Part shown: positions 18,326 to 26,567 of the stretch, one piece after another
How the letters are laid out: each line of letters opens with the position of its first letter
Position numbering within the stretch: position 1 is the first letter of the stretch
NCBI RefSeq assembly: GCF_022511585.1
Contig: NZ_JAKWBN010000003.1
Coordinates: forward strand, 248,001-312,000
Length of the DNA stretch: 64,000 nt
Source of the DNA: Shimazuella soli
GTDB lineage: Bacteria; Bacillota; Bacilli; Thermoactinomycetales; Thermoactinomycetaceae
Direction: 5' to 3'
Made by a program: the position numbers and the translations under genes
Notes under the pieces: generated by a model
Seen by the model: the letters and a program-made list of their open reading frames with translations, nothing else
Databases searched by the model: none
Told to the model about the DNA's origin: nothing

Positions 18326-18414
18326 CAGTCCTCCGGGACATCTCAGGGTGAGACTGGATCACATAAGTGGTCCGGACTCATCCTGAGCCCATTTTAATTC
18401 ATTTTAGACAAGAA

Positions 18415-18645
18415 CTAAGTCAAATAGCTGATTTTTGCTTGTTCCACAAGTTTTTTCATATGCACACGAATTGCCTCCATATGTGCATTGGTATAGATAC
18501 TTCGTTTTTCAATAATGCCCCCATTTCTTTTTTCGCCCTTCTCTTCGTTCATCACCAATTTTGTTTTAGGATACCTTTTTTCAATAATATTTTGCCCGTT
18601 TTTGTAAATCGATGGGTAACCAGTTTTATGTAACTTTTGAATCAA
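18415..18645 (-). CDS. Small basic hypothetical protein or gene remnant
   Basis: A 76-residue minus-strand frame from TTG 18645 (MIQKLHKTGYPSIYKNGQNI), very rich in Lys and Ile, with GAGGG 9 bases upstream of the start. No known family. It occupies the space between the 57-residue islet gene and spoIIQ, an unusually long gap for this locus, so it may be the worn remnant of an insertion. Confidence 0.35.
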   Translation of the reverse strand: MIQKLHKTGYPSIYKNGQNIIEKRYPKTKLVMNEEKGEKRNGGIIEKRSIYTNAHMEAIRVHMKKLVEQAKISYLT

Positions 18646-18783
18646 ATCGGCATTCCCTCACTTGTCTCTTGCCAAATATAAACCAAGTGTTCCGTTTTTT
18701 CTTAAAGATAAAACAAAATTTACCAACAAAGGTATAAACAGGTGAATATGCGTCGAGACTGGTCACTAGAGGTGATCAGGCTT

Positions 18784-19467
18784 ATGAAACCAGAAGAACC
18801 AAAAAACAAAGTTTCTTTTCTGGATGAAAACAAAAACCAAAAAACAAAAAAACCTACTCAACTTTTAGACAAAAAATGGTTTTTTCCAGCGCTCTATATG
18901 ACTGTTGCAGTATGTGTACTCGGGATGGCATGGTGGTACCAGTCTGCTAAACAACAGGATGTAACTCGGACAAACAGTCCAGATGTCGATACTGTTTTAC
19001 CAGTGGAAGAAGTTCCATCTGACAATCTAAAACAGATTTCCTTGCCAGTGGCCAGTGATCCAACAGTTACCAAAACAATGGATTTTTATGATGCAAATGC
19101 TAGTGATAAAGCGAAGGAAAGCGCATTGGTCAAATATGCGGATACCTATTGGCCTCATACAGGAATTGATTTCGCTAGAAAAAATGGAAAATCATTTGAT
19201 GTAGTTGCCAGTGCATCCGGAAAAGTAGTCAGAGTAGAGAAAAATCCTGTTCTTGGTCAAATAGTAGAGATCAAACATGAAAATGGATTAACCACCATTT
19301 ATCAAAGTTTGTCCAATGTAAAGGTAACAATGAACCAAACAGTCGTTAAAGGGGATGTCATTGCGGAAGCAGGACAAAACCAATTTGAGAAAAACGAAGG
19401 TATACATCTTCATTTCGAAGTTCGGAAGAATAACCAAGCTTTAAATCCAAATGACTATGTAAAATAA
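18784..19467 (+). CDS. spoIIQ: Stage II sporulation protein Q
   Basis: 227 residues. Forespore membrane protein with one transmembrane segment (FFPALYMTVAVCVLGMAWWY) and an outward M23-like domain: YWPHTGIDFARKNGKSFDVV, then EIKHENGLTTIYQSLSNVKV and GIHLHFEVRK. It pairs with SpoIIIAH across the engulfment space. The His-x3-Asp and HLH elements are present. I prefer ATG 18784 (MKPEEPKN) behind GAGGTGAT; GTG 18742 is an alternative. Follows spoIID as in Bacillus. Confidence 0.9.
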   Translation: MKPEEPKNKVSFLDENKNQKTKKPTQLLDKKWFFPALYMTVAVCVLGMAWWYQSAKQQDVTRTNSPDVDTVLPVEEVPSDNLKQISLPVASDPTVTKTMDFYDANASDKAKESALVKYADTYWPHTGIDFARKNGKSFDVVASASGKVVRVEKNPVLGQIVEIKHENGLTTIYQSLSNVKVTMNQTVVKGDVIAEAGQNQFEKNEGIHLHFEVRKNNQALNPNDYVK

Positions 19468-19472
19468 AAATG

Positions 19473-19498
19473 CGCCCTTATGATCAGGGCGTTTTTTT
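19473..19498 (+). terminator. Terminator of spoIIQ
   Basis: CGCCCT-TATGATC-AGGGCG followed by seven T. Confidence 0.85.
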
Positions 19499-19608
19499 GT
19501 GGTTTCTTCATTCAACTTTATAACAACTATCCTTTCTGGCTTGTACCAGCATAACCGGTTGTACGCTTCATATAATGTATCAAACAAGCAGAAAGGAGGA
19601 GAGGAGAG

Positions 19609-19890
19609 TTGCATGATTATATAAAAGAGAGAACGATAAAAATTGGTCAATATTTTGTAGAGACCAAAAGTACTGTACGAGTAATAGCGAAGGAATTTGG
19701 GGTTTCAAAAAGTACAGTGCATAAAGATTTAACAGAAAGACTTCCAGAAATAAATGCGGATTTAGCTAATGAAGTAAAAGAAATATTAGAATATCATAAA
19801 TCCATAAGACATCTACGTGGTGGAGAAGCTACCAAAATAAAATATAAGCGCAAAGCAGGGAACAAGGATGTAGCACGGATTTCTATATAA
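19609..19890 (+). CDS. spoIIID: Sporulation transcriptional regulator SpoIIID
   Basis: 93 residues, almost identical in reading to the B. subtilis protein: HDYIKERTIKIGQYFVETK, helix-turn-helix VRVIAKEFGVSKSTVHKDLT, and the basic C-terminal helix RHLRGGEATKIKYKRKAG. It tunes mother-cell sigma-E and sigma-K genes. TTG start at 19609 behind GGAGAGGAG. A sequence CATATAATG near 19570 may be the -10 of a sigma-E type promoter. Confidence 0.95.
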   Translation: MHDYIKERTIKIGQYFVETKSTVRVIAKEFGVSKSTVHKDLTERLPEINADLANEVKEILEYHKSIRHLRGGEATKIKYKRKAGNKDVARISI

Positions 19891-19907
19891 ATAATTTCCA
19901 TATTTTG

Positions 19908-19957
19908 GAAGGTCGGATGTATTCAAAATTTACATAATCATCTCATCTCCGACCTTC
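19908..19957 (+). terminator. Hairpin after spoIIID
   Basis: GAAGGTCGGA is a perfect complement of TCCGACCTTC, separated by 30 bases of AT-rich loop; no T run follows. Possibly the spoIIID terminator. Confidence 0.4.
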
Positions 19958-20084
19958 TGATTATATGGTAAAATATATAATACAATATTCACTGGTGTTA
20001 GTAGACGAATCAAGGTATGCTTTGTTATATTTTTGTTATGTGATTTCGATGGACAAGCATATCGTAATTGGAGAGGTATGACAC

Positions 20085-20768
20085 ATGAGTCAATTAGAAG
20101 ATAAAAAAGATACAAAGAACGACAAAGTCAAAGTAGAACAGGATGACAATCGTTTGCCTGTTGGGGAATTAAAGTGGAGCAAGGAACAACAAGAGGGTCA
20201 GGTTGAAGAAGAGCAAAAAGAAAGCAAAGAAAAAGTAATAGCGGAAAAAGAACAAGAAAAAAAACAAGAAAAAAAACAAGAATCTACTGAGAAAGATAGT
20301 GTTCAATCTGAGGTTTCAGCAACCTTATTGGAAGTAGAGAAAGAACAAGAAGCAGATGTTTCATCCCAAGAGGAGAAGGAAGAGAAGAAACAAGATCCAC
20401 TCGCAGGAATTGAAGATACCCTGACTCCAATTGATTTTAAAACTTATGAGTTTGATGCAGAACAATTAAAAGCGATTGAACAGGAATTAAATTCGTTGAA
20501 TCCGCAAAAATTAGAAGAAGAATTAAACACCATTCATCATCAGCCTCCGCTAAAAGATCATGTTGAGTATGAGGAAGACGAAGAAGAGTATACAACAGAT
20601 TCCAGATGGGTAAAACGTAGTATATGGATCTTAGGAATCCCTGCACTTTTAGTTATTGTTTTATTTGTTAGTTTAATTATTGGTCACACGGTTGTAGGCG
20701 GCCAGCCGGTTAGTGATATATTTGATATGAATATGTGGATGCATGTTTACAATTTAATTTATGGATAA
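20085..20768 (+). CDS. EpuA-like membrane protein with long acidic coiled-coil region
   Basis: 227 residues. The first 165 are highly charged, Glu/Lys/Gln-rich and probably coiled or disordered (repeated KKQEK units near residues 60-65). The C-terminal 55 residues carry basic VKRSIWIL, one membrane helix, then SLIIGHTVVGGQPVSDIFDM and MWMHVYNLI, which fits the EpuA family (PF11772), sometimes annotated as an RNA polymerase beta-related protein. Topology would be cytoplasmic N-terminus. Role unknown. Confidence 0.65.
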   Translation: MSQLEDKKDTKNDKVKVEQDDNRLPVGELKWSKEQQEGQVEEEQKESKEKVIAEKEQEKKQEKKQESTEKDSVQSEVSATLLEVEKEQEADVSSQEEKEEKKQDPLAGIEDTLTPIDFKTYEFDAEQLKAIEQELNSLNPQKLEEELNTIHHQPPLKDHVEYEEDEEEYTTDSRWVKRSIWILGIPALLVIVLFVSLIIGHTVVGGQPVSDIFDMNMWMHVYNLIYG

Positions 20769-20773
20769 ACAAC

Positions 20774-20803
20774 CCCGTCTGTGTGAATTGCCACAAAGAC
20801 GGG
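20774..20803 (+). terminator. Terminator after the EpuA-like gene
   Basis: CCCGTCT pairs with AGACGGG; an inner TGTG/CACA extends the stem. Followed by ATTCTTTG. Confidence 0.6.
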
Positions 20804-20832
20804 ATTCTTTGTGGTAGGCTGGAGGGTCTTAG

Positions 20833-21351
20833 ATGATAAACATACCAAATATCCTTACTATTTTTCGCTTTTTCTTGGTCCCTACCTATCTATTTATATA
20901 TTTTTCTGATATACCTAGTAAATTATTTTGGTCTGTAGCAATTATATTACTTGCTGGAATTACAGATGTGGTGGATGGATATATAGCAAGGCGTTATAAT
21001 CTTGTAACTGAAATAGGCAGTCTTCTTGATCCCTTAGCAGATAAATTAATGATTATTGCCGTATTTTTATCTCTTCTCATTACACATAAAATTACTTTAT
21101 GGGCAGCATTTGCTGTCTTTTTGCGTGATATTTCCATGATTATTTATTCCACACTGTTTCACTTAAAAGGTAAGAAGACAATCCCAGCAAATATTATGGG
21201 GAAACTTACAACGGTGCTCTTCTATATTGCTTTGTTTACCCTTCTCTTTTCCATTAATGGTGCACAAACATTTCTTTGGTTTGTCATCGGATTATCTTAT
21301 TTGACCTCTCTTATCTATTTCGTTCTCATTCGTTCTGCTAATAAAGAGTAA
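20833..21351 (+). CDS. CDP-alcohol phosphatidyltransferase (PgsA-like)
   Basis: 172 residues, about six membrane helices. The catalytic motif D-G-x2-A-R-x8-G-x3-D-x3-D is complete in DVVDGYIARRYN followed by EIGSLLDPLADK. Such enzymes move a phosphatidyl group from CDP-diacylglycerol to an alcohol; the N-terminus NIPNILTIFRFFLVP and size resemble phosphatidylglycerophosphate synthase or a paralogue. GGAGGGTC lies before ATG 20833. Exact acceptor not decided. Confidence 0.85.
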   Translation: MINIPNILTIFRFFLVPTYLFIYFSDIPSKLFWSVAIILLAGITDVVDGYIARRYNLVTEIGSLLDPLADKLMIIAVFLSLLITHKITLWAAFAVFLRDISMIIYSTLFHLKGKKTIPANIMGKLTTVLFYIALFTLLFSINGAQTFLWFVIGLSYLTSLIYFVLIRSANKE

Positions 21352-21427
21352 CTTATCTCGTCATCGTTGACTACGTATGCTAAACTGTATCGAGTATAGA
21401 TGGCTAGCGAAAAGGAGTTGAAAAAAC

Positions 21428-21871
21428 ATGGAATGGGATATTAATAAGATTCAGGAAGTTATCCCTCACCGTTATCCATTTCTGTTAATTGACAAGATCA
21501 TAGAAGTAGTTCCTGGTCAAAAAGCGGTTGGAATCAAAAATGTAACGATGAATGAATCTTTTTTTCAAGGGCATTTTCCAGAATACCCAGTGATGCCTGG
21601 TGTTTTAATTGTAGAAGCTTTGGCACAAGTGGGAGCATGTTCGATACTTATATTAGATGAGTACAAAGGGAAAATTGCTTTCTTTGCTGGGATTGACCGT
21701 GTCCGTTTTCGTGGACAAGTAAAGCCAGGAGATACTCTTCGACTTGAGGTAGAGATGACGCGTTTACGTGGGAAAATGGGAAAAGGGAATGCTGTAGCCC
21801 GTGTTGGTGACAAAATAGTTGCTGACGGAGAAATCATGTTTGCTATCATGGATGGAGATAATGATAAGTAA
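21428..21871 (+). CDS. fabZ: 3-hydroxyacyl-[ACP] dehydratase
   Basis: 147 residues, single hot-dog fold. Catalytic His49 ([14 protein letters not shown]) and Glu63 (LIVEALAQ) have the family spacing, and [13 protein letters not shown] opens the domain. Dehydrates beta-hydroxyacyl-ACP in type II fatty acid synthesis. AAGGAG before ATG 21428. Stands alone, with no other fab gene beside it. Confidence 0.94.
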   Translation: MEWDINKIQEVIPHRYPFLLIDKIIEVVPGQKAVGIKNVTMNESFFQGHFPEYPVMPGVLIVEALAQVGACSILILDEYKGKIAFFAGIDRVRFRGQVKPGDTLRLEVEMTRLRGKMGKGNAVARVGDKIVADGEIMFAIMDGDNDK

Positions 21872-21933
21872 TACTCCACATATATCTATGGAATTTTTAG
21901 ATCAGATGGACCAGCCAATCGCATGTAGAGTTA

Positions 21934-22075
21934 TATAGAAGGAGTTATAATGATTACCATTATTAATGGTGCATTCTAATCGTTATCTATGTGGCTCTTT
22001 ATTTTATAGAAGGAGTTATAATGATTACCATTATTAATGGTGCATTCTAATCGTTATCTATGTGGCTCTTTATTT
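21934..22075 (+). repeat. Tandem 71-bp direct repeat with a duplicated nine-codon ORF
   Basis: Two adjacent copies (about 21934-22004 and 22005-22075), identical apart from their outer edges. Each holds GAAGGAG, then an ATG (21950 and 22021) opening the nine-residue frame MITIINGAF and a stop, and within it the palindrome ACCATTA-T-TAATGGT. Each ends TGTGGCTCTTTATTTT. They lie between fabZ and the exopolysaccharide operon. They could be leader peptide ORFs or two operator sites. No other gene in 21872-22277. Confidence 0.75.
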
Positions 22076-22227
22076 TTTTATGACAATTGCAACAGACTCT
22101 TTTTTCCCACGTATTACGTGGGCTTTTAGTAGGCAAGATCCTTGTAATACATACAAAGACTGACAAAAAAGTGTGTCTATTTATGGTTGACTATACCAAA
22201 AACATTTCATTTGTGTTACAGTGGTTG

Positions 22228-22246
22228 TAATGTTACTGTAACATTA
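22228..22246. promoter_or_regulatory. Palindrome in front of the sugar operon
   Basis: TAATGTTAC-T-GTAACATTA, a perfect 19-base palindrome 31 bases upstream of the first gene. The same half-site ATGTTAC occurs as a palindrome before the sugar transferase gene at 27566. Likely a shared operator or a promoter-overlapping site. Confidence 0.5.
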
Positions 22247-22277
22247 AATGTTGCTTAAAGAGAGGGAGTAACATAAC

Positions 22278-23324
22278 ATGATCCGCTATGGAATAGTAGG
22301 TTGCGGTCATATCGCCAAAAAACATGTTGCGGCTATTGCAAATGTGGAAGGCGCGGTTTTGACTGCTGTATGTGATACCAATGAGGAACGATTACAGGAA
22401 TTTGTCACAGATAATGTCCAAGGTTTTTTGGACTTAAAAGACATGCTCTCCAGCGACCTAGTAGATGTTGTTTCCATTTGTACTCCAAGTGGGCTACATA
22501 AAGCACTAACTATTCAAGTTGCAGAAGCTAAAAAGCACGTTGTAGTGGAAAAGCCAATGGCACTTACCTTAGAAGATGCAGATGCGATGATGGAGGCTTG
22601 TGAAAGAAACAATGTAAAAATGGCAGTTGTCCATCCAAATCGTTTCCGTCCGGCTATTATTGAGCTAAGAAAACAGTTGGATAAGGGTGCATTTGGCAAG
22701 ATTGGTCATGCAAATGCGACAGTGCGTTGGAATCGCAATCAAGCATATTACGATCAAGCACCATGGCGAGGAACCAAAGCGATGGATGGCGGAGTTTTGA
22801 TGAACCAAGCAATCCATAACATGGATTTGATGCTATGGATGATGGGAGAAATCGAAGAAGTTAGCTCCTACAATGCTACGCGTTTGCGTGATATCGAAGC
22901 AGAAGATACTTCTTTATCTGTTATTCGTTTTAAAAACGGAGCACTGGGAGTTTTAGAAGCGGCAGTTACCATCTATCCAAAAAATCTAGAAGAATCTTTA
23001 TCTATTTTTGGAGAAACAGGTACTGCAATAATTGGCGGACCGAATGCAAACTGGATTAAGACTTGGAATTTTGAAGGATTAAGTGAAGAAGAAAAACAAA
23101 AAACGATTGAAAAAATAGATCAAGATCCATTTGGTATTCCTGGACATGAGTGTATTATCCAAGATATGACCAATGCAATCGCTCAAGATTATATTCCAGT
23201 TGTTTCTGGTAAAGAAGGCAGAGAAGCCTTAGCGTTTGTAATTGCATGCCAACAAGCTGCGGAAACAGGTCAACCTGTACGCATGGATCAGTTGTTAAAA
23301 TCTCGAGAAGGAGCTATTAATTAA
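22278..23324 (+). CDS. wbpB: Gfo/Idh/MocA-family sugar 3-dehydrogenase (WbpB/WlbA type)
   Basis: 348 residues, the length of WlbA. N-terminal Rossmann motif GIVGCGHIAKKHVAAI, conserved VVEKPMALTLEDADAM and the C-terminal GGVLMNQAIHNMDLMLWMMG with the catalytic lysine/histidine region. With its neighbours (WbpE, WbpA and WbpD types) it should oxidise C3 of UDP-GlcNAcA. Assignment rests on the set of four genes; alone it would be a generic oxidoreductase. GAGGGAG precedes ATG 22278. Confidence 0.8.
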   Translation: MIRYGIVGCGHIAKKHVAAIANVEGAVLTAVCDTNEERLQEFVTDNVQGFLDLKDMLSSDLVDVVSICTPSGLHKALTIQVAEAKKHVVVEKPMALTLEDADAMMEACERNNVKMAVVHPNRFRPAIIELRKQLDKGAFGKIGHANATVRWNRNQAYYDQAPWRGTKAMDGGVLMNQAIHNMDLMLWMMGEIEEVSSYNATRLRDIEAEDTSLSVIRFKNGALGVLEAAVTIYPKNLEESLSIFGETGTAIIGGPNANWIKTWNFEGLSEEEKQKTIEKIDQDPFGIPGHECIIQDMTNAIAQDYIPVVSGKEGREALAFVIACQQAAETGQPVRMDQLLKSREGAIN

Positions 23325-24427
23325 TGAATAAAATTCCTTTGTTAGATCTTACCAAACAATATGAAGGTATTCGTGAGGAAGTACGTGATGCAATTGATCG
23401 TGTATTGGAAAGTGGACATTATATTTTAGGTCCTGAAACAAAAGCATTAGAAACAGAAATAGCGGAATACTGCGGCGTAAAGCATGCTATTGGTGTAGGA
23501 AACGGTACAGATGCTCTGCAACTCGTTTTAGATGCTGCTGGAGTAAAAGAGGGAGATGAAGTCATTACCACTCCATTTACCTTCTTTGCATCTGCTGAAG
23601 TTGTCTCTCAATTAAAAGCTACTCCTGTATTTGTGGACATTGATCCCAAAACATACAACCTAGATGTAGAGCAATTGAAAAAAGCTATTACTCCCAAAAC
23701 AAAAGCGATTATTCCAGTACACATTTTTGGCCAACCAGCTGAAATGGATGCTATTATGGAACTCGCCGAACAACACAATATCTTCGTCTTAGAAGATGCG
23801 GCACAAGCAATTGGTTCAGAGTACAAAGGAAAGAGAATTGGATCTTGGGGTCATGCTGCTACATTTTCCTTCTTCCCAACGAAAAACCTCGGTGGTTATG
23901 GCGATGGTGGAATGATTGTTACCAACGATGATGAATTGGCTGCAAAACTTCGTATTTTGCGTGTGCATGGAAGTAGTCCAAAATATTATCACAGCATGAT
24001 TGGTTACAACAGTCGTTTGGATGAGATTCAAGCTGCTGCATTGCGGATTAAATTACGGCACTTAGATGATTGGAACAATGCACGTGCACAGAAAGCTGAG
24101 TACTACAACAAAAAATTAGCGGAACTGCCAGTGGTAACTCCCTATCGTGCTGAAGATCGTAAACATATTTACCATTTGTACAATGTACAGACAGAAGACC
24201 GTGAAGGTTTAATGGCTCATCTAAAAGAAAATGGTATCGCTTCCGGTATCTATTACCCTCTGCCACTTCATTTACAAGAAGTTTATAAAGAGCTTGGTTA
24301 CAAAGAGGGAGATTTACCAAACGCAGAAACCATTTCCAAAAAAATATTTGCTCTTCCACTCTATCCAGAGCTCGATGAAGAGACAATTGATCATATTGTT
24401 CAAGTTGTGAGAAACTACTTTGAGTAA
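23324..24427 (+). CDS. wbpE: PLP-dependent sugar aminotransferase (DegT/DnrJ/EryC1/StrS; WbpE type)
   Basis: 367 residues. PLP-binding features: VGNGTDALQL, LEDAAQAIGSEYKGKRIGS and SFFPTKNLGGYGDGG, where the lysine of TKNLGG forms the Schiff base. The start overlaps the previous stop by one base. Expected to aminate the 3-keto sugar made by the dehydrogenase, giving UDP-GlcNAc(3NH2)A. Confidence 0.85.
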   Translation: MNKIPLLDLTKQYEGIREEVRDAIDRVLESGHYILGPETKALETEIAEYCGVKHAIGVGNGTDALQLVLDAAGVKEGDEVITTPFTFFASAEVVSQLKATPVFVDIDPKTYNLDVEQLKKAITPKTKAIIPVHIFGQPAEMDAIMELAEQHNIFVLEDAAQAIGSEYKGKRIGSWGHAATFSFFPTKNLGGYGDGGMIVTNDDELAAKLRILRVHGSSPKYYHSMIGYNSRLDEIQAAALRIKLRHLDDWNNARAQKAEYYNKKLAELPVVTPYRAEDRKHIYHLYNVQTEDREGLMAHLKENGIASGIYYPLPLHLQEVYKELGYKEGDLPNAETISKKIFALPLYPELDEETIDHIVQVVRNYFE

Positions 24428-24441
24428 AGGGATGAACGCTC

Positions 24442-25749
24442 GTGAACGGTTTGCTCGAAAAAATTGAGTCGAAACAAGCAGTAATCGGGGTTGTGGGCCT
24501 AGGTTATGTAGGCTTGCCCCTTGCAGTAGAAAAAGCAAAAGCTGGTTATAAAGTAATCGGTTTCGATGTGCAGCAAAAACGCGTTGATATGGTGAACGAT
24601 GGTGTAAACTACATCGGTGATGTTGTAGATGATGAACTAAAGCAAATTATTCGTACAGGTCAATTAACTGCTACTGTCGATTATTCAAGAATCCAAGAGG
24701 TAGACGCTGTTGCAATCTGTGTACCTACTCCTTTGGATAAGTATCAACAACCAGATACTACATATGTGGAGGCATCTGGTAAAGAAATTGCAAAATATCT
24801 CCATCCAAACATGCTGGTTGTATTAGAAAGTACTACGTACCCTGGTACGACAGAAGAAGTGCTGCAACCGATCTTGGAAGAAACAGGCTTAAAAGTAGGA
24901 AAAGACTTTTATCTTGCCTACTCACCTGAACGTGTAGACCCAGGAAATAAAACCTTTAATACAAAAAACACGCCAAAAGTAGTGGGTGGTGTTTCCCCTG
25001 CTTGTACCAAAATCGCTGCTGCCATGTACCGCAGTGTATTAGAAGGCGATGTGCATGAAGTTTCTAGCCCAAAGGTAGCTGAAATGGAAAAGATATTGGA
25101 AAATACATTCCGTAATATCAACATTGGCCTAGCAAACGAAATGGCTATACTCTGTAATAAAATGGGCATTGATTTATGGGAAGTAATCGAAGCAGCCAAA
25201 ACAAAACCTTATGGATTTATGGCCTTTTATCCAGGGCCGGGTTTAGGTGGACACTGTATTCCAATTGATCCTTTCTACCTTACTTGGAAAGCACGTGAAT
25301 ACAATTATCATACTCGTTTGATCGAAGTGGCTGGTGAGATCAACAATGAAATGCCGAACTTCGTAGTTGATCGTACGATGAAAATCTTGAACCGCTATCA
25401 AAAGTCACTCTCAGGTGCGAATGTGTTAGTACTCGGTGTAGCTTACAAGAAAGATATTGATGACTATCGCGAATCACCTGTTATGGAGATCATTAAGCTG
25501 CTCGAGAATTACCAATCTAATTTTGAATTAGTAGATCCACATATTTCTTCATTCCGACTTGATGGAAAGGTTTATGAGACGGTTGAACTGACAGAAGAGA
25601 AACTAAAAGAAGCAGATTTGGTATTGATTACAACGGATCATACTGCATTTGACTATCAACAAATTGCTGATACTTCCGCTGCTATTTTCGATACACGAAA
25701 TGCCCTAAAAGATATCAAAAACATCAAAGCTTACTACGAAAAATTATAA
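24442..25749 (+). CDS. wbpA: UDP-N-acetylglucosamine 6-dehydrogenase (WbpA type)
   Basis: 435 residues. NAD site VVGLGYVGLPLAVEKAKAGY, substrate segments ESTTYPGTTEEVL and SPERVDPGN, and the catalytic cysteine in GPGLGGHCIPIDPFYL. GTG start 24442 behind AAAGGGATG. Oxidises UDP-GlcNAc to the uronic acid, the entry step to the diaminuronic acid pathway. UDP-glucose dehydrogenases are a separate branch and usually lack the length and PxLxGHCIPID context seen here. Confidence 0.87.
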   Translation: MNGLLEKIESKQAVIGVVGLGYVGLPLAVEKAKAGYKVIGFDVQQKRVDMVNDGVNYIGDVVDDELKQIIRTGQLTATVDYSRIQEVDAVAICVPTPLDKYQQPDTTYVEASGKEIAKYLHPNMLVVLESTTYPGTTEEVLQPILEETGLKVGKDFYLAYSPERVDPGNKTFNTKNTPKVVGGVSPACTKIAAAMYRSVLEGDVHEVSSPKVAEMEKILENTFRNINIGLANEMAILCNKMGIDLWEVIEAAKTKPYGFMAFYPGPGLGGHCIPIDPFYLTWKAREYNYHTRLIEVAGEINNEMPNFVVDRTMKILNRYQKSLSGANVLVLGVAYKKDIDDYRESPVMEIIKLLENYQSNFELVDPHISSFRLDGKVYETVELTEEKLKEADLVLITTDHTAFDYQQIADTSAAIFDTRNALKDIKNIKAYYEKL

Positions 25750-25761
25750 AGTAGGTGTCTT

Positions 25762-26508
25762 ATGAAACATTACATTCATGACACAGCAAAATTGGGACAG
25801 AATGTCAAGATCGGCTATTTTTCTGTGATAGAAGAAGGAGCAGTGATTGGGGATAATGTTACCATTGGAAACAATGTCACCATTCATGCTGATACAGTTG
25901 TCAAGGATCATGTGTTCATTTCGGATAATTGTGTAGTTGGCCGTTGGCCAAGACCGGCTAAAGCTTCTACTGTAAAAGTAGATACAAGCTTGCCTGCACT
26001 TGAAATTGGCGAAGGAACTACATTAGGGGCAAATACAGTACTTTATCGAGGCAGTAAACTCGGTCGTGAAGTGATGGTGGGAGATCAAGCATCTATTCGA
26101 GAGAAAGTTTTTATTGGTGACTCCGTTGTGGTTGGACGAGGAGTAGCAGTAGAAAACCAAGTAGAGATTGGGTCCTATACCAAAATTCAAACCAATGCCT
26201 ATATTACCGCTTATACAACTATCGAAGAACGAGTATTTATTGCTCCAACTGTTACGACAACCAACGATAACTTTATGGGTCGTACCAAAGAGCGGTTTAA
26301 ATTGGTTCGTGGGCCACTTATCAAGAAAGGCGCTCGAGTTGGAGGAGCTTCTATCTTGTTGCCGGGTGTTACTGTTGCAGAAGAGAGTTTTATTGCAGCA
26401 GGGGCATTGGTTAACAAAGATACAGAAAGAGCAAAAGTATATGTTGGTGTTCCTGCTCGTACCTTGCGTGATGTGCCAGACAAAGAAAAACTGGAAAACC
26501 AAGAGTAA
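25762..26508 (+). CDS. wbpD: Hexapeptide-repeat N-acetyltransferase (WbpD/WlbB-like, long form)
   Basis: 248 residues of left-handed beta-helix with about 10 hexapeptide coils (VIGDNVTIGNNVTIHADTVV, then KKGARVGGASILLPGVTVAE). The WbpD/WlbB family is usually near 190 residues, so this one has extra coils at the N-terminal side. The active-site region PTVTTTNDNFMGRTKERF resembles the asparagine/histidine loop of the family. Would acetylate the 3-amino group. A perfect terminator-like hairpin follows. Confidence 0.75.
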   Translation: MKHYIHDTAKLGQNVKIGYFSVIEEGAVIGDNVTIGNNVTIHADTVVKDHVFISDNCVVGRWPRPAKASTVKVDTSLPALEIGEGTTLGANTVLYRGSKLGREVMVGDQASIREKVFIGDSVVVGRGVAVENQVEIGSYTKIQTNAYITAYTTIEERVFIAPTVTTTNDNFMGRTKERFKLVRGPLIKKGARVGGASILLPGVTVAEESFIAAGALVNKDTERAKVYVGVPARTLRDVPDKEKLENQE

Positions 26509-26516
26509 TCTCAATG

Positions 26517-26541
26517 GGGAACAAGCAAAAAACTTGTTCCC
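26517..26541 (+). terminator. Intra-operon terminator-like hairpin
   Basis: GGGAACAAG-CAAAAAA-CTTGTTCCC, a perfect 9-bp stem followed by ATTTTCAT, between the acetyltransferase and the epimerase. It may reduce expression of the last genes. Confidence 0.6.
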
Positions 26542-26567
26542 ATTTTCATAGGAGAGGAGTGAAGGAG

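Noticed and set aside
21934-22075. CRISPR-like repeat
   Set aside because: Only two directly adjacent 71-bp copies, no spacers and no cas genes; a simple tandem duplication.
26023-26514. 163-residue minus-strand frame under the acetyltransferase gene
   Set aside because: Antisense shadow; Cys/Phe/Asn-rich with no ribosome site.
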